Assembly (NCBI GenBank): GCA_029558515.1 | Contig: JAKQEM010000032.1 | Coordinates: 1 to 64,000 of the forward strand | Length of the DNA stretch: 64,000 bases | Direction: 5' to 3' | Source of the DNA: a bacterium | GTDB taxonomy: Bacteria > Patescibacteriota > Gracilibacteria > Peribacterales > Peribacteraceae | In this document: positions 27,354 to 35,643 of the stretch, in pieces | Layout: each line of letters starts with the position of its first letter | Position numbering within the stretch: position 1 is the stretch's first letter | Position numbers and translations under genes: made by a program | Notes under the pieces: generated by a model | Seen by the model: the letters and a program-made list of their open reading frames with translations, nothing else | What the model was told of the DNA's origin: nothing | The model's database searches: none

Positions 27354-28403
27354 ATGAAAGTGCACAAGCATATCTTCGACCGGCTCATCACGCCAGAGCA
27401 CCTGTTCCGTTCTTGGGAGGAATTCCGGAAGGGTAAGGGGTCGCGGAAAGACGTGCAGGAGTTCGAGTGGAAACTCGAGCAGAATATTCTGTCTCTCAGC
27501 CGTGATTTACGAGACAGGACATACAGGCATGGTCCGTACTCGGCGTTCACCATATGCGATCCCAAGCAGCGTCGCATCCATAAGGCAACCGTTCATGACC
27601 GCGTTCTGCACCACGCCATATTCTCTCTGCTTAATCCCATCTTCGAGCCGACGTTTATAGCGCATTCTTTTTCTTGTCGTGCGGGAAAGGGAACGCATAA
27701 AGCCGTGACAGCACTCGAGAAGTGGTTGCGGCAAGTCAGTCGCAACTGTCGGTATCCCTGCTTCGCTTTGAAGTGTGACATTCACCAGTTTTTTGCTTCC
27801 GTCGATCACAAGATCCTTCTCTCTATCCTGAACCGGAAGGTGAAGGACGCGGATATCATGCGCTTGCTCACGGAAGTCGTGGGGAGTTTTAGCAGTACAG
27901 AATTGGAAAACGAGAGGCCAAGAGGAATCCCCATCGGCAATCTTACGTCGCAGCTCTTTGCGAATGTATATCTGAATGAGTTTGATCAGTTCATGAAGCA
28001 TTCGCTGCGCATCCGCCATTATATCCGTTACACCGATGACTTCGTGATCGTGGATACTGACAGAGACCGGCTCGAGGCGTTGATCCCGATCATAGGCAAA
28101 TATCTCAGCGAAGAACTACGGCTGAACCTCCATCCTCGCAAAATCATCCTTCGTAAATTCGGTCAGGGCATCGATTTCCTCGGTTATGTCATTCTCCCAC
28201 ACCATCGGGCATTGCGTACACGGACGAAACGGCGCATGTTCCGTAAGCTGAAGTCGCGGGTGGACAGTTTCAAGACGGGTGCGGGCAGTGAATCTTCGGT
28301 GGAATGTTCCCTTCAGTCCTATCTCGGAGTTCTCTCACATGCGAATGCTCTCTGCTTGAGCGATCAACTGCAGAATCAATGCTGGTTCTGGCTGCGGGAC
28401 TGA
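27354..28403 (+). CDS. DGR reverse transcriptase
   Basis: 349 residues. RT fold with motif 1-2 region (FTICDPKQRRIHKATVHDRVLHHAI), palm motif 3 (ALKCDIHQFFASVDH), the DGR-type motif 4 GIPIGNLTSQLFANVYLNEFD (~residues 190-210), catalytic YTDD (~226) in IRYTDDFVIV, and the late motif FLGYVILPHHRALR. It copies TR RNA into cDNA with errors at adenines, and the cDNA replaces VR. No maturase or CRISPR-type domain is fused. Transcription must come from upstream, through TR, because no promoter room exists between it and avd. Confidence 0.96.
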   Translation: MKVHKHIFDRLITPEHLFRSWEEFRKGKGSRKDVQEFEWKLEQNILSLSRDLRDRTYRHGPYSAFTICDPKQRRIHKATVHDRVLHHAIFSLLNPIFEPTFIAHSFSCRAGKGTHKAVTALEKWLRQVSRNCRYPCFALKCDIHQFFASVDHKILLSILNRKVKDADIMRLLTEVVGSFSSTELENERPRGIPIGNLTSQLFANVYLNEFDQFMKHSLRIRHYIRYTDDFVIVDTDRDRLEALIPIIGKYLSEELRLNLHPRKIILRKFGQGIDFLGYVILPHHRALRTRTKRRMFRKLKSRVDSFKTGAGSESSVECSLQSYLGVLSHANALCLSDQLQNQCWFWLRD

Positions 28404-28417
28404 ATAAAATTGGGTGC

Positions 28418-29119
28418 ATGAATCTGGAACAGGCAATACAAACGCTGCAATCCGTCCTCCGGAAGGAGCAGCCTTCCCGCTTCAGCAGCTCATGGGTCTA
28501 CGCCCATGCGCCCCGCGTCTACTTCTACATCTGGCGCAACGTTCGCACGGAGCTGGGTGATGTTGACTGGGATCTGGTAACGAGCAAATTGGAGAAGCCA
28601 TTCCAGAGGCTCTGGCATCCCCGGCGCAGGTGCAGAAAATCACCCTATCGGGACACCCATGAAATGCGAACCGCTCTCGGTGAGCATTGGGAAAAGCGTT
28701 ATGTCTTCCTCCATGCCCCGACGGAAGTCGAATGGAGAGAGCGCGATTGGATTGCCGCTATCCTCGCCCGGTTATCGCAGAAGGGAAACCTATGTGCGCA
28801 GGAGGAACTCCTCGAACTCCTGCATTTCATGGTCGATCACTGGATGGAACGCCGTCCGGAGTTGAGGAAGTGGAGGGTTCATCCGAGCGATCTTGATCAC
28901 ACCTTGAAGCAGTGCGTTCGTTGCTACCGGTACACCGGCTCGTTCGCCATCTATCTCCTCATCACGCTCATGAAAGCCGGAAGAGGCTTGCCGTACATTC
29001 GATGGTCATCACTGGATGCCACGATCCTCGATAGCGATCTGCGTCGGATCGATAGTGTCGTGCAGGATCCGGAGACGGGAGAGTTGTGCATGGCGGAACT
29101 GCACGCCTATCACGTCTGA
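28418..29119 (+). CDS. Hypothetical protein following the DGR reverse transcriptase
   Basis: 233 residues from ATG 28418, 14 nt after the RT stop on the same strand, so probably an operon partner. Mostly helical, Trp- and Arg-rich (WVYAHAPRVYFYIWRNVRTELGDVDWDLV; HEMRTALGEHWEKRYVF) with a small strand-rich end (DSVVQDPETGELCMAELHAYHV). No family recognised. It has no HRDC-like helix pattern that I can identify and no nuclease motif. It may be a DGR accessory specific to this lineage. Confidence 0.7.
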   Translation: MNLEQAIQTLQSVLRKEQPSRFSSSWVYAHAPRVYFYIWRNVRTELGDVDWDLVTSKLEKPFQRLWHPRRRCRKSPYRDTHEMRTALGEHWEKRYVFLHAPTEVEWRERDWIAAILARLSQKGNLCAQEELLELLHFMVDHWMERRPELRKWRVHPSDLDHTLKQCVRCYRYTGSFAIYLLITLMKAGRGLPYIRWSSLDATILDSDLRRIDSVVQDPETGELCMAELHAYHV

Positions 29120-29176
29120 AACAAATCAGGTGCCATTTTCTTTTATCAGGCAAGCGATGGTCGTATCATCCGTCGC

Positions 29177-29407
29177 ATGGCATATCGGCGATATCGCAGG
29201 CGCAGGCAGTACACGTTCAAGCAAGAGCTGGGCAGCCGGTTGTACTATCTGATTCTTCTGCTCCTTGTGATAGGGTCCTACAAAATCTGGGGGCTGCAAG
29301 TGTTCGATGAAATCTGGATTCTGATTCTTGGTGCAGTGAGTTACAAACTCGTCGGATTCATCCTTCGATCCACGGGTATCTGGCGTCCCGTTCGTCCTCG
29401 GTGGTGA
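29177..29407 (+). CDS. Small basic two-helix membrane protein
   Basis: 76 residues: N-terminal Arg-rich segment (MAYRRYRRRRQYTFKQ), membrane helices at ~22-40 (YYLILLLLVIGSYKIWGL) and ~45-63 (IWILILGAVSYKLVGFIL), basic tail. Topology with cytoplasmic ends. Holin-like in size and layout, but no family match; could simply be a small membrane protein of the element. Confidence 0.5.
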   Translation: MAYRRYRRRRQYTFKQELGSRLYYLILLLLVIGSYKIWGLQVFDEIWILILGAVSYKLVGFILRSTGIWRPVRPRW

Positions 29408-29533
29408 ATGCATTGAAAATGGCTTATATAAGCCAAAATATTCATTTTGTCTAGTTCCGAGACACACCCCCAAAGTACTGTCTCAAATGTCTCAAATGAC
29501 CCACCGACCCGCTTGCCTAGACCCCTCTAAAAC

Positions 29534-29549
29534 GACCCCCTCGAAAACC
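29534..29549 (+). repeat. Left 16-bp direct repeat of the nested element
   Basis: gaccccctcgaaaacc, identical to 34453-34468 in the same orientation. It lies 13 nt from the end of the decayed serine recombinase, where a serine-integrase attachment site is expected. Confidence 0.6.
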
Positions 29550-29562
29550 CCTTCAAAACTCC

Positions 29563-31050
29563 TCACGGATCAGGAATAAGAGTTGTCAGACCCCGTCGTT
29601 CTGCCACATCATTTTGCACAGGTTCAAGGTTCTTAATCGCTTCATACACAAGCGAAAGTTTAGGGGTTCGCTTATTTTCTAAAACATCAAAGGGAATTCC
29701 ATCGGGTAATGCTAGTCGTTGTAAGCGGTTTTGGTCTTCCACATCAGCTTTTTCCCAGAGTTCGCTTGCATGTTTCATGTAGTGCCTACAATAAGCCAGA
29801 ACCTTCTCCGCTTTGTATTCCGTCCATTCATGATCATTGCGAGTTGTAGTGGCCTCGTTAATTTGTTCGGTTTTACGATTAAACACTTCCTCCCAACTTG
29901 AATATAAGGCGGGGTTATTCCTACTCAATTTCATCATTTCCATTGCTTCAAGGCGTTCCTCTTTTAAGGTCGTAAGTTCATTAGCCGCTTCAATACTAAT
30001 TCTACTTAGTTCAGAAAATTCATTTTCCCATGCATCAATCGCAATTGCTTCAAATAAAGCCAATAAGCCCTCTTCGGGGCATATTTCTTTGAGGAAGCCT
30101 TTAAACAACGTGTGCATGTCGTCGGCCTTCATTCGGAATTTGCAGCCAATGATTCCGCAGTCGTAATAGTGGTGTTTCTATTTTTTCATTTTGCCCGTAG
30201 AGCCATAGCCTCTTAATGGCACATTATGGGTTGGGCAGATTACAAATCTGCGAAGCGGTACGGCAGGATTTAGCTTTCTTCGGCGGCGAACCAAGCGATC
30301 TTCCTTGCCTTTGTTTAATGTTCTTTGAAGCGTATGCCATTCATCGGCAGTAAGAGGGCTTTCCCATTTAGCAGCGATCAGCCTACCCCCTGTCCATTTT
30401 TCACGATTGAGGCCGCCGTATACGGGGCTACGGAGTAGTTTAAGCCATGATTGCGGCGATACGGTATTCCGTATGCGTATTTTTTTCTTTCTATCATGCG
30501 GGTCATGTTTTACGCTTTCCCTCATTAAAAATCCTTTTTCTGCCAATTCTTTTGCTACATCGGTTGGCGTGTAGATACCCGATAACTGCTTACGTAGGCC
30601 ATAGCAAAGTAATGACCATTGTTTTTCATCAGGGTCGGGCGCAAGTGTGGGTTTGTATATAGGCTTGCCGTCAGGCGCATAACCTACCTGCTTTTTGATG
30701 TTAATAAATCCTGTTGGCGCAGGTCTGCACCAATACCCTTCGGCAGTCAGGCTTATTTCTGCACCAATGGTATTAATGGTGCGAATGCGATTATCGTAAC
30801 GCGCACGGGAGGCCAATATGCCCTCCATAAACTCTCCGCTTGGGCTGTCATCAATCATTTCTCTTGCCGATTCCAAACGTATGCCACTCCGCTTCAACAT
30901 TTCTTTGAACTCGTAATACTCCCTCATGCCGCCACGCGAAAATCTATCAATTCTATTAATGATCACTACCTGAACGTTCTATTTATTTTTAACGCAGAAT
31001 TCTAAGGCTTCTTTAAATTCCACTCTTGCTTTGATGGGCGGGGGATATGG
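29563..31050 (-). pseudogene. Serine recombinase, truncated and interrupted by two in-frame TAG codons
   Basis: The single frame reads as a large serine recombinase: end of the catalytic domain (KARVEFKEALEFCVKNK, stop, NVQVVIINRIDRFSRGG), recombinase domain (GYWCRPAPTGFINIKK, LLRSPVYGGLNREKW), zinc ribbon (CPTHNVPLRGYG, stop, KHHYYDCGIIGCKFR) and the C-terminal coiled coil to 29563. TAG codons at 30979-30981 and 30178-30180 are in the same frame with no indel between them. The first ~60 residues, including the catalytic Ser, are missing; the frame upstream meets TAA at 31051-31053. The lost N-terminus makes decay the best explanation, with amber readthrough a less likely alternative. Confidence 0.8.
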
Positions 31051-31116
31051 TTATCCCTCGGCAAGTTGGGTCGCTCAAAGAGTACCACTTTTGCTAATTT
31101 CCAGCCAATCACACAA

Positions 31117-32358
31117 TTACTCCATAGCTTCTATTACTTCCCCTGTTCCCGTTTTAATGATGCTACTGCCACTGGCAGATTTGATCACAGCACTACCGCT
31201 ACCGATTTTCGTTGTCATAAATTCCACCTCATTTTTATTAATTTGTAGTGCTTTTGATTGGTCTGCGTTTACTGCTGCAATGTAAAAAAACTGCGAAGAT
31301 TCCCCAAGCAAATACAATTTACTGCCAGTACCTATTTCCATAAGGGCAGGATGACTCGTTAATAGTTGAACTTCTCTCGGTTGCCCGCCTCCAATCATAT
31401 AAGGGATGCGAGGGAAGATAGTTTGACCAAATAAAATTACAGAAACGAATATTGGAACCATTACTGTCTGAATAACGTAGGCTGCAAAATCGGGCTTAAT
31501 GGTTTTTATTGGTTTGTGCAGCTCATCTTGGATAATAGAAACTAAAATATGTGTTCCTGCAACAGAGCTGAAAAACCAAGCAAAGAATGTTCCTTGGCTT
31601 AGTTTTGTTTCATGGAACGAATCAAAATCAAAAATATCTATTCTGATTTTATTATAAGCATAGGTAAACAAAGCCGCGATAAATGCATATAGGATTGCCT
31701 CGGTACATCTACGGATAAATAAGTGAATCGGCTTTTGGACGGATGTTTTTTCTTCTTTTGGTTTCTCCTCACTTGCAGCAACTTTTGGCTTCTCACTTTT
31801 TGGCGTTGACCGTTTTGAAAGGAATTTAAGGATTGTTGCCAATAGATAGAAAAAGCAAACGATCAATATTATCCATATTGATAGGCTTGCTGTCATTTTT
31901 AGCACAAAGCCCATTCCTCCTAACTCATCCAAAAATTTAAGATAAGGGGAAGATAGGTCGTATTTCCCTAAGCCGTCATATCGTAGTTTATCGGTAGAAT
32001 ATTTATTGGTTAATGCGGCAGCATTAAAAAGCTGGACGAATACGCTACTAATGAAATGTGACCAAAAAATAACTGTAATGCCAATTTTCACTCTTTCCCA
32101 ACCACCATTGCTACTAAATGGAATATAGGTTTCCTTATTCCCAACATGCCAAGCCATCCATAAAATTATGGATAAAGGTATAAGACATAAAATTCCTGCA
32201 ATTAAATATCTGGCATTTATGATGTCAAAACTGACAATCCCAAATCTTGCTAAAAAGGCATTAACAGTAAGAAATCCTAAAACATACAATAGCGCTGCAA
32301 AGATGATTCCTAGCTGCGAAATATCCTTTAACCTTTCTAGGGTTAATTTCTTATCCAT
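31117..32358 (-). CDS. Multi-pass membrane protein, unknown
   Basis: 413 residues with several hydrophobic helices: ~15-35 (GIIFAALLYVLGFLTVNAF), ~48-68 (ARYLIAGILCLIPLSIILWMAW), ~95-110, ~160-180 (LSIWIILIVCFFYLLATIL), ~225-245 (AILYAFIAALFTYAY), ~263-283 and ~300-320. A soluble Lys/Glu-rich loop lies around residue 190-210 and a ~90-residue C-terminal tail ends in repeated Ser/Gly/Ile motifs (SAVIKSASGSSIIKTG). No transporter signature is visible. Strongly AT-rich codon use compared with genes left of 29 kb. Possibly a membrane effector of the nested element; function unknown. Confidence 0.65.
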   Translation of the reverse strand: MDKKLTLERLKDISQLGIIFAALLYVLGFLTVNAFLARFGIVSFDIINARYLIAGILCLIPLSIILWMAWHVGNKETYIPFSSNGGWERVKIGITVIFWSHFISSVFVQLFNAAALTNKYSTDKLRYDGLGKYDLSSPYLKFLDELGGMGFVLKMTASLSIWIILIVCFFYLLATILKFLSKRSTPKSEKPKVAASEEKPKEEKTSVQKPIHLFIRRCTEAILYAFIAALFTYAYNKIRIDIFDFDSFHETKLSQGTFFAWFFSSVAGTHILVSIIQDELHKPIKTIKPDFAAYVIQTVMVPIFVSVILFGQTIFPRIPYMIGGGQPREVQLLTSHPALMEIGTGSKLYLLGESSQFFYIAAVNADQSKALQINKNEVEFMTTKIGSGSAVIKSASGSSIIKTGTGEVIEAME

Positions 32359-32572
32359 ATTGCCATTGTAGCCCTTATTGATAGAGCTTGCTTATAGCAA
32401 ACTACTACGATGGTTCTACTAAACATTAGTAAGTAAATTCCTCTCTAAATCCATGTTCCTTTCAACAATAGGAAGATGTTTGAGTACCTTATACCAATCA
32501 ATCATTGCCTCTATGGTAGAGTTCGTAATAACGGCTCTACGGGCTGCCAACATTAGCATGTGCAAAGCGTTG

Positions 32573-32616
32573 CCTTAGGGTGACCTAAGGGGGCACCTTG
32601 TCTCCGAAGGTTGCTA
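32573..32616 (+). other. Pair of hairpins in an intergenic gap
   Basis: ccttagg-gtga-cctaagg (32573-32590) directly followed by accttg-rich dyad acctt-7 nt-aaggt (about 32595-32611). Neither is followed by a T run, so they are not classic terminators. The rest of 32359-32683 shows nothing else I can name. Confidence 0.4.
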
Positions 32617-32683
32617 TAGATATAGATCCAAATCTTTCATAGCCTCACTACTTATCTAAGCTGACGAATGTATAGTTATTTGC

Positions 32684-33538
32684 ATGGATAGAAAAAATTT
32701 CAATGCGCACATTATAAGTCGATGCATAACTCAATTAAGATCTTCAAACGAAGTGGAGGTATGCGAGGGAATAATCCTAGCTGCATATCTCGTTGAGCAA
32801 TCTTTCAAAACGGCACTCAGAGAAATCAATCCATTATTGATTTTTGAAACTGCAGGAGTCACATCTGAAAAGATTGCTAAGCTAATAAATGGCAATTTAT
32901 CTGCAATTGAGCTTCTCAAGCTCAAGACAATTCCGGCGCGCAAGCTGATTACTTTAATATGCGAATTCAAGACTGAATTAAAAATCGGCGAGAAAAATTT
33001 TCTCGAATTATTCGACGTAAGAAATGCGATTATTCATTCAACTGATGACGTTCCAGCATCAGATAACTCAGTGGAGACGGCGGTTTCAGCACTGAAGACA
33101 GCGCGGAATTTAATTGGAATTTGCACAAATATTCCTAGTAATCAAATTAACCCTCTAACATCAAGAGATTTTGAAAAACTCCAAGCAGAAAGAAGGGCTG
33201 CAAGAGAGACTTTGATTAAAGGCAAGATCAGAGAACATCAGGTAATTTATAATCAATTAAGCAGAGATGAAATTCAGCGCAAGATCAAAGAAAATAAGCC
33301 AAGAGAAGATAGCATGACTTGGATTGAGACCACAGTTAGATGCCCCGCCTGCGGAGAAGATTCATTCGATGCAATCACATCTGTAGATGTCGATGTTAGC
33401 GATGGTCAAACAACAATGGATGCAGGGTCTTCTTGGTTCTGTCGTGTTTGTGGCTTGGATTTGACCGACTATGAAACCGATCTCGCATATACAGCTTTGA
33501 ACTTCCCTGCTGATCAGCAACATGAGCATTCCCAGTGA
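32684..33538 (+). CDS. HEPN-motif protein with C-terminal zinc ribbon
   Basis: 284 residues. N-terminal ~140 residues are helical with the HEPN-type R-x4-H motif in FDVRNAIIHSTDDV (~residue 110-122), preceded by LVEQSFKTALREINP. A long charged helix follows (LQAERRAARETLIKGKIREHQVIYNQL). The C-terminal ~70 residues have C-P-x-C and C-R-V-C-G knuckles separated by ~38 residues, i.e. a zinc ribbon. HEPN proteins are often RNases in defence or toxin systems. No partner is obvious beside it. Inferred RNase effector or RNA-binding protein. Confidence 0.68.
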   Translation: MDRKNFNAHIISRCITQLRSSNEVEVCEGIILAAYLVEQSFKTALREINPLLIFETAGVTSEKIAKLINGNLSAIELLKLKTIPARKLITLICEFKTELKIGEKNFLELFDVRNAIIHSTDDVPASDNSVETAVSALKTARNLIGICTNIPSNQINPLTSRDFEKLQAERRAARETLIKGKIREHQVIYNQLSRDEIQRKIKENKPREDSMTWIETTVRCPACGEDSFDAITSVDVDVSDGQTTMDAGSSWFCRVCGLDLTDYETDLAYTALNFPADQQHEHSQ

Positions 33539-33639
33539 ATTCTAAGTTCAGAATGAATATACCCGCTTCGCAGAACATGAAGAAAATCCAAAACATACCA
33601 ACAAATCGCGCATGAAAAGGGCAAGCGGAAAGTCACTAC

Positions 33640-34353
33640 CTAAAGCCTTTGGAGGATGTCGAAAGCACTATTGCCGTTTCGGCGATGGGTATCTGCTCTC
33701 AATCGCTCTCCGAATGCTTGTTTTGCTTTCGCCGTATACAATCGCGCATCGCTTACGGATTGGGCGAACTTTGGTCCGCGGAATACATCGTATTCATCGC
33801 CATCCTGCCATTCAGTATTGTGGAGATACCCGTACGCATGGAAAAGTATTTCTTCATTTGAAGATATTCTGCTTTTGACAAGCTCGCGTATTGCTTCTCG
33901 GTATTCAAGGACCTGGACGCTTGGGTGCTTCTTTGAGTGCCATTCGCCACCCCAGAAAGCTTCGAGCATTCCATCCTCACCTGAGGGGCGATACTTGATG
34001 TCTCCCCACTGTTTCAATTCTACGAGACTTAGGCTCGGATACTCTCCGGGTAATCGCTTTGAATAAGGTTTCATTTTTCCGCAGAGCACCGCATCAATGC
34101 GTCCTTTTGTTCTTAGGCAATACTCCAGGACGACAATCCTTCCCCTCGTCGCATATCCCAATGCAAGTACTTCCGCGAGAGCGGGAAGTGAGTTCTTCCA
34201 TGAACGATACAGAGAATCCTCAGCGTCCCTCCGGTAAATATCTTTGTGCGTTCCTGAAAGCTGATCTGCCAGCAGTTCGCCATCTTCCCGTCGGGCGATC
34301 GGAATGAATTCCGTCACGGGAGCCGCATAGTAATACAGGTCATGTTGATTCAT
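33640..34353 (-). CDS. Nuclease-domain protein, possible DUF2075 N-terminal fragment
   Basis: 237 residues. SWKNSLPALAEVLALG, VVLEYCLRTKGRIDAVLCG and LSLVELKQWGDIKY follow the pattern of the PD-(D/E)XK-like domain at the start of DUF2075 helicases (Asp in GRID, E-x-K in VELKQW), then HPSVQVLEYREAI and YLHN, also usual there. A full DUF2075 protein continues into a helicase of ~400 further residues, which is absent: the frame ends at 33640. It is therefore either a stand-alone nuclease version or a truncated remnant at the edge of the nested element. Leader before ATG is cgaacccc. Confidence 0.65.
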   Translation of the reverse strand: MNQHDLYYYAAPVTEFIPIARREDGELLADQLSGTHKDIYRRDAEDSLYRSWKNSLPALAEVLALGYATRGRIVVLEYCLRTKGRIDAVLCGKMKPYSKRLPGEYPSLSLVELKQWGDIKYRPSGEDGMLEAFWGGEWHSKKHPSVQVLEYREAIRELVKSRISSNEEILFHAYGYLHNTEWQDGDEYDVFRGPKFAQSVSDARLYTAKAKQAFGERLRADTHRRNGNSAFDILQRL

Positions 34354-34452
34354 GGGGTTCGAGAGTTTATCACAGCATGGATTTGATCAAATGCCAGAAG
34401 GCTAAGTACTGTTCGGGATTGTTCGGATTACTAACCACGACACCGAAAGGTA

Positions 34453-34468
34453 GACCCCCTCGAAAACC
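34453..34468 (+). repeat. Right 16-bp direct repeat of the nested element
   Basis: Identical to 29534-29549. Beyond it (34469-34705) are ~240 nt without a gene, containing two copies of catggcaagcc spaced ~34 nt apart; I see nothing else in that stretch. Confidence 0.6.
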
Positions 34469-34705
34469 GACCTTGGGAATGCTCTCTGGGACTCATAGGT
34501 GGGGTGTGTAACGGTGCTGCTCTGCCATAAACCACGCGCTCGCTGCGCTGCTTGGGTACATGGCAAGCCAACATCAATGTGTGGGGTGCATGGCAAGCCG
34601 CCTTGTTCTACCGGGGCATGGTACTGCTCCGGCCTCGCTCGTGGTCTTTGTCCTCGCTGTGCTCGAACTCCGACCATCTGCTTGAGTAGCCGAGGCGAGA
34701 AGAGA

Positions 34706-35203
34706 TCACTCTTCCGTCCCCCCGTCGTTGGCTACGTCGATCCGCACTGCGGAAAAATCTTTCTCCAGTGAGAGGACGATCAAAATACCTTCGTCGGATT
34801 TTTCAAAGAAGAGCGATTTTTCCTGCGCATCCTCCTCCCATTGGCTCATGTCCATCACCTGGGCAATGATCTCCTCTTCCGTCGACTCCCATCCCGCACT
34901 CTGCAATCCCCGGATGTACGCCAAGACTTGCTCCTTATTCGTCTGCCCGAATGACACCGACCACATCGTGTTCCCCGCGATGGTGACGGCCCCGCCGTCC
35001 GTAATCTCCGCACCGGTGAATTGCGGTACGGCGGCGGGAAGGGTGGCGGGCCATTCCCCGCTGCCCGATCCTTCTTCTTCCGCGACGGGGGGAGCGATAT
35101 CGGTGTCGTCGGCGGATGAGGGGACATCCGTCTGCGGCGCGCAGCCTCCCATGAGAAGCAAAAAAGCGGCAAAGAACACCGTACCGATCAATGAATGCTT
35201 CAT
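34706..35203 (-). CDS. Lipoprotein, unknown
   Basis: 165 residues. N-terminal lipoprotein signal (MKHS, hydrophobic run, lipobox LMGGC at ~residues 17-21), then an acidic/Pro/Ser low-complexity spacer and a ~110-residue domain (GNTMWSVSFGQTNKEQVLAYIRGLQSAGWESTEEE...) of alpha/beta type that resembles small stress-type lipoprotein domains but is not assigned. Leader before the ATG is tttccctctttttcc. It is the last gene inside the island, next to the right att repeat, and its composition resembles the chromosome. Confidence 0.7.
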   Translation of the reverse strand: MKHSLIGTVFFAAFLLLMGGCAPQTDVPSSADDTDIAPPVAEEEGSGSGEWPATLPAAVPQFTGAEITDGGAVTIAGNTMWSVSFGQTNKEQVLAYIRGLQSAGWESTEEEIIAQVMDMSQWEEDAQEKSLFFEKSDEGILIVLSLEKDFSAVRIDVANDGGTEE

Positions 35204-35424
35204 GGAAAAAGAGGGAAAATGGGAGTAGAAATGCGCGTCCGGCGGATGAAGGACGATGCAGACAGTGCTGATGGACGATCATCCTACCATTGCGCGGAAA
35301 ATGCAAATTTCACTGCGTCCTTGGACGACATGCATTGCGAGTCCGGCGCTGCATCCAATTAGATGGTTGCATCGTCCATAGCGCGTTGTACCGATGGATC
35401 ACTGTGCCGGAGAGGCTTGTGTGA

Positions 35425-35445
35425 ATTCCCCGTGGGGCTGCCAAC
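35425..35445 (+). repeat. attR-like repeat (tRNA-Glu 3' end)
   Basis: Exact copy of 2173-2193. Only the 3' 19 nt of the tRNA plus two bases are present, so this is not a second tRNA gene. It defines the right end of the island; the next chromosomal gene ends 3 nt later. Confidence 0.85.
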
Positions 35446-35448
35446 GCA

Positions 35449-35643
35449 TCATTCCTCAAATGAGAAAAGTTCATCGATGCTCACACCCAAAGTTGCGGCG
35501 ACAGTATGTGCAAGGAGAAGGGAAGGATTGTATTTCCCCTGCTCCAAAAACACGATCGTCTCGCGACGCACCCCGACGACTTTCGCCAACTGTTCCTGCG
35601 TCATGCCTTTCCCTGTCCTGAGCTCACGGATGCGGTTATGCAT
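35449..35643 (-). CDS. XRE-family HTH regulator (YozG-like)
   Basis: 64 residues from ATG 35643. Compact [42 protein letters not shown] then [17 protein letters not shown], the pattern of single-domain XRE regulators of the YozG/YgzD group. A longer upstream frame is out of pattern. It overlaps the 3' end of the preceding membrane protein gene by 8 nt, and such pairs of DUF2178-type membrane protein with this HTH are common, suggesting the membrane protein modulates or depends on the regulator. Confidence 0.88.
   Translation of the reverse strand: MHNRIRELRTGKGMTQEQLAKVVGVRRETIVFLEQGKYNPSLLLAHTVAATLGVSIDELFSFEE

Larger units (their letters stand above)
29534..34468. mobile_element. Nested ~4.9 kb AT-rich element with decayed serine recombinase
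   Basis: Segment bounded by a 16-bp direct repeat and distinctly more AT-rich than its surroundings (many AAA, ATT and TTA codons). Contents: recombinase pseudogene, membrane protein, HEPN/zinc-ribbon protein and a nuclease-domain protein. The recombinase lies against the left repeat. The interpretation as an element inserted into the larger island is inference from repeat, composition and content. Stretches 32359-32683 and 33539-33639 contain no gene. Confidence 0.55.
2173..35445. mobile_element. ~33 kb integrated island in tRNA-Glu (composite prophage remnant / defence and DGR island)
   Basis: Boundaries are the 21-bp direct repeats at 2173-2193 and 35425-35445. The interior contains mobile-element functions absent from the flanks: serine recombinases, two large and one small terminase, phage-type methyltransferases, a DGR, restriction-modification and HEPN proteins. 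The flanks carry housekeeping genes. No tyrosine integrase, the usual enzyme for tRNA sites, is visible; the only intact recombinase is the serine enzyme at 11147-12538, well inside. No capsid, portal, tail or replication genes are present, so it cannot form particles by itself. Most likely a satellite-like or degraded composite element containing a second element (29534-34468). Bases 2194-2311 carry no recognisable gene. Confidence 0.75.

Noticed and set aside
34500-34700. Possible structured RNA or tRNA in the GC-rich gap
   Set aside because: I could not fold a cloverleaf or recognise an RNA family; only two short direct repeats are evident.
35425-35445. Second tRNA-Glu gene
   Set aside because: Only the 3' 19 nt of the tRNA are present, without anticodon or D arm; it is the att repeat.
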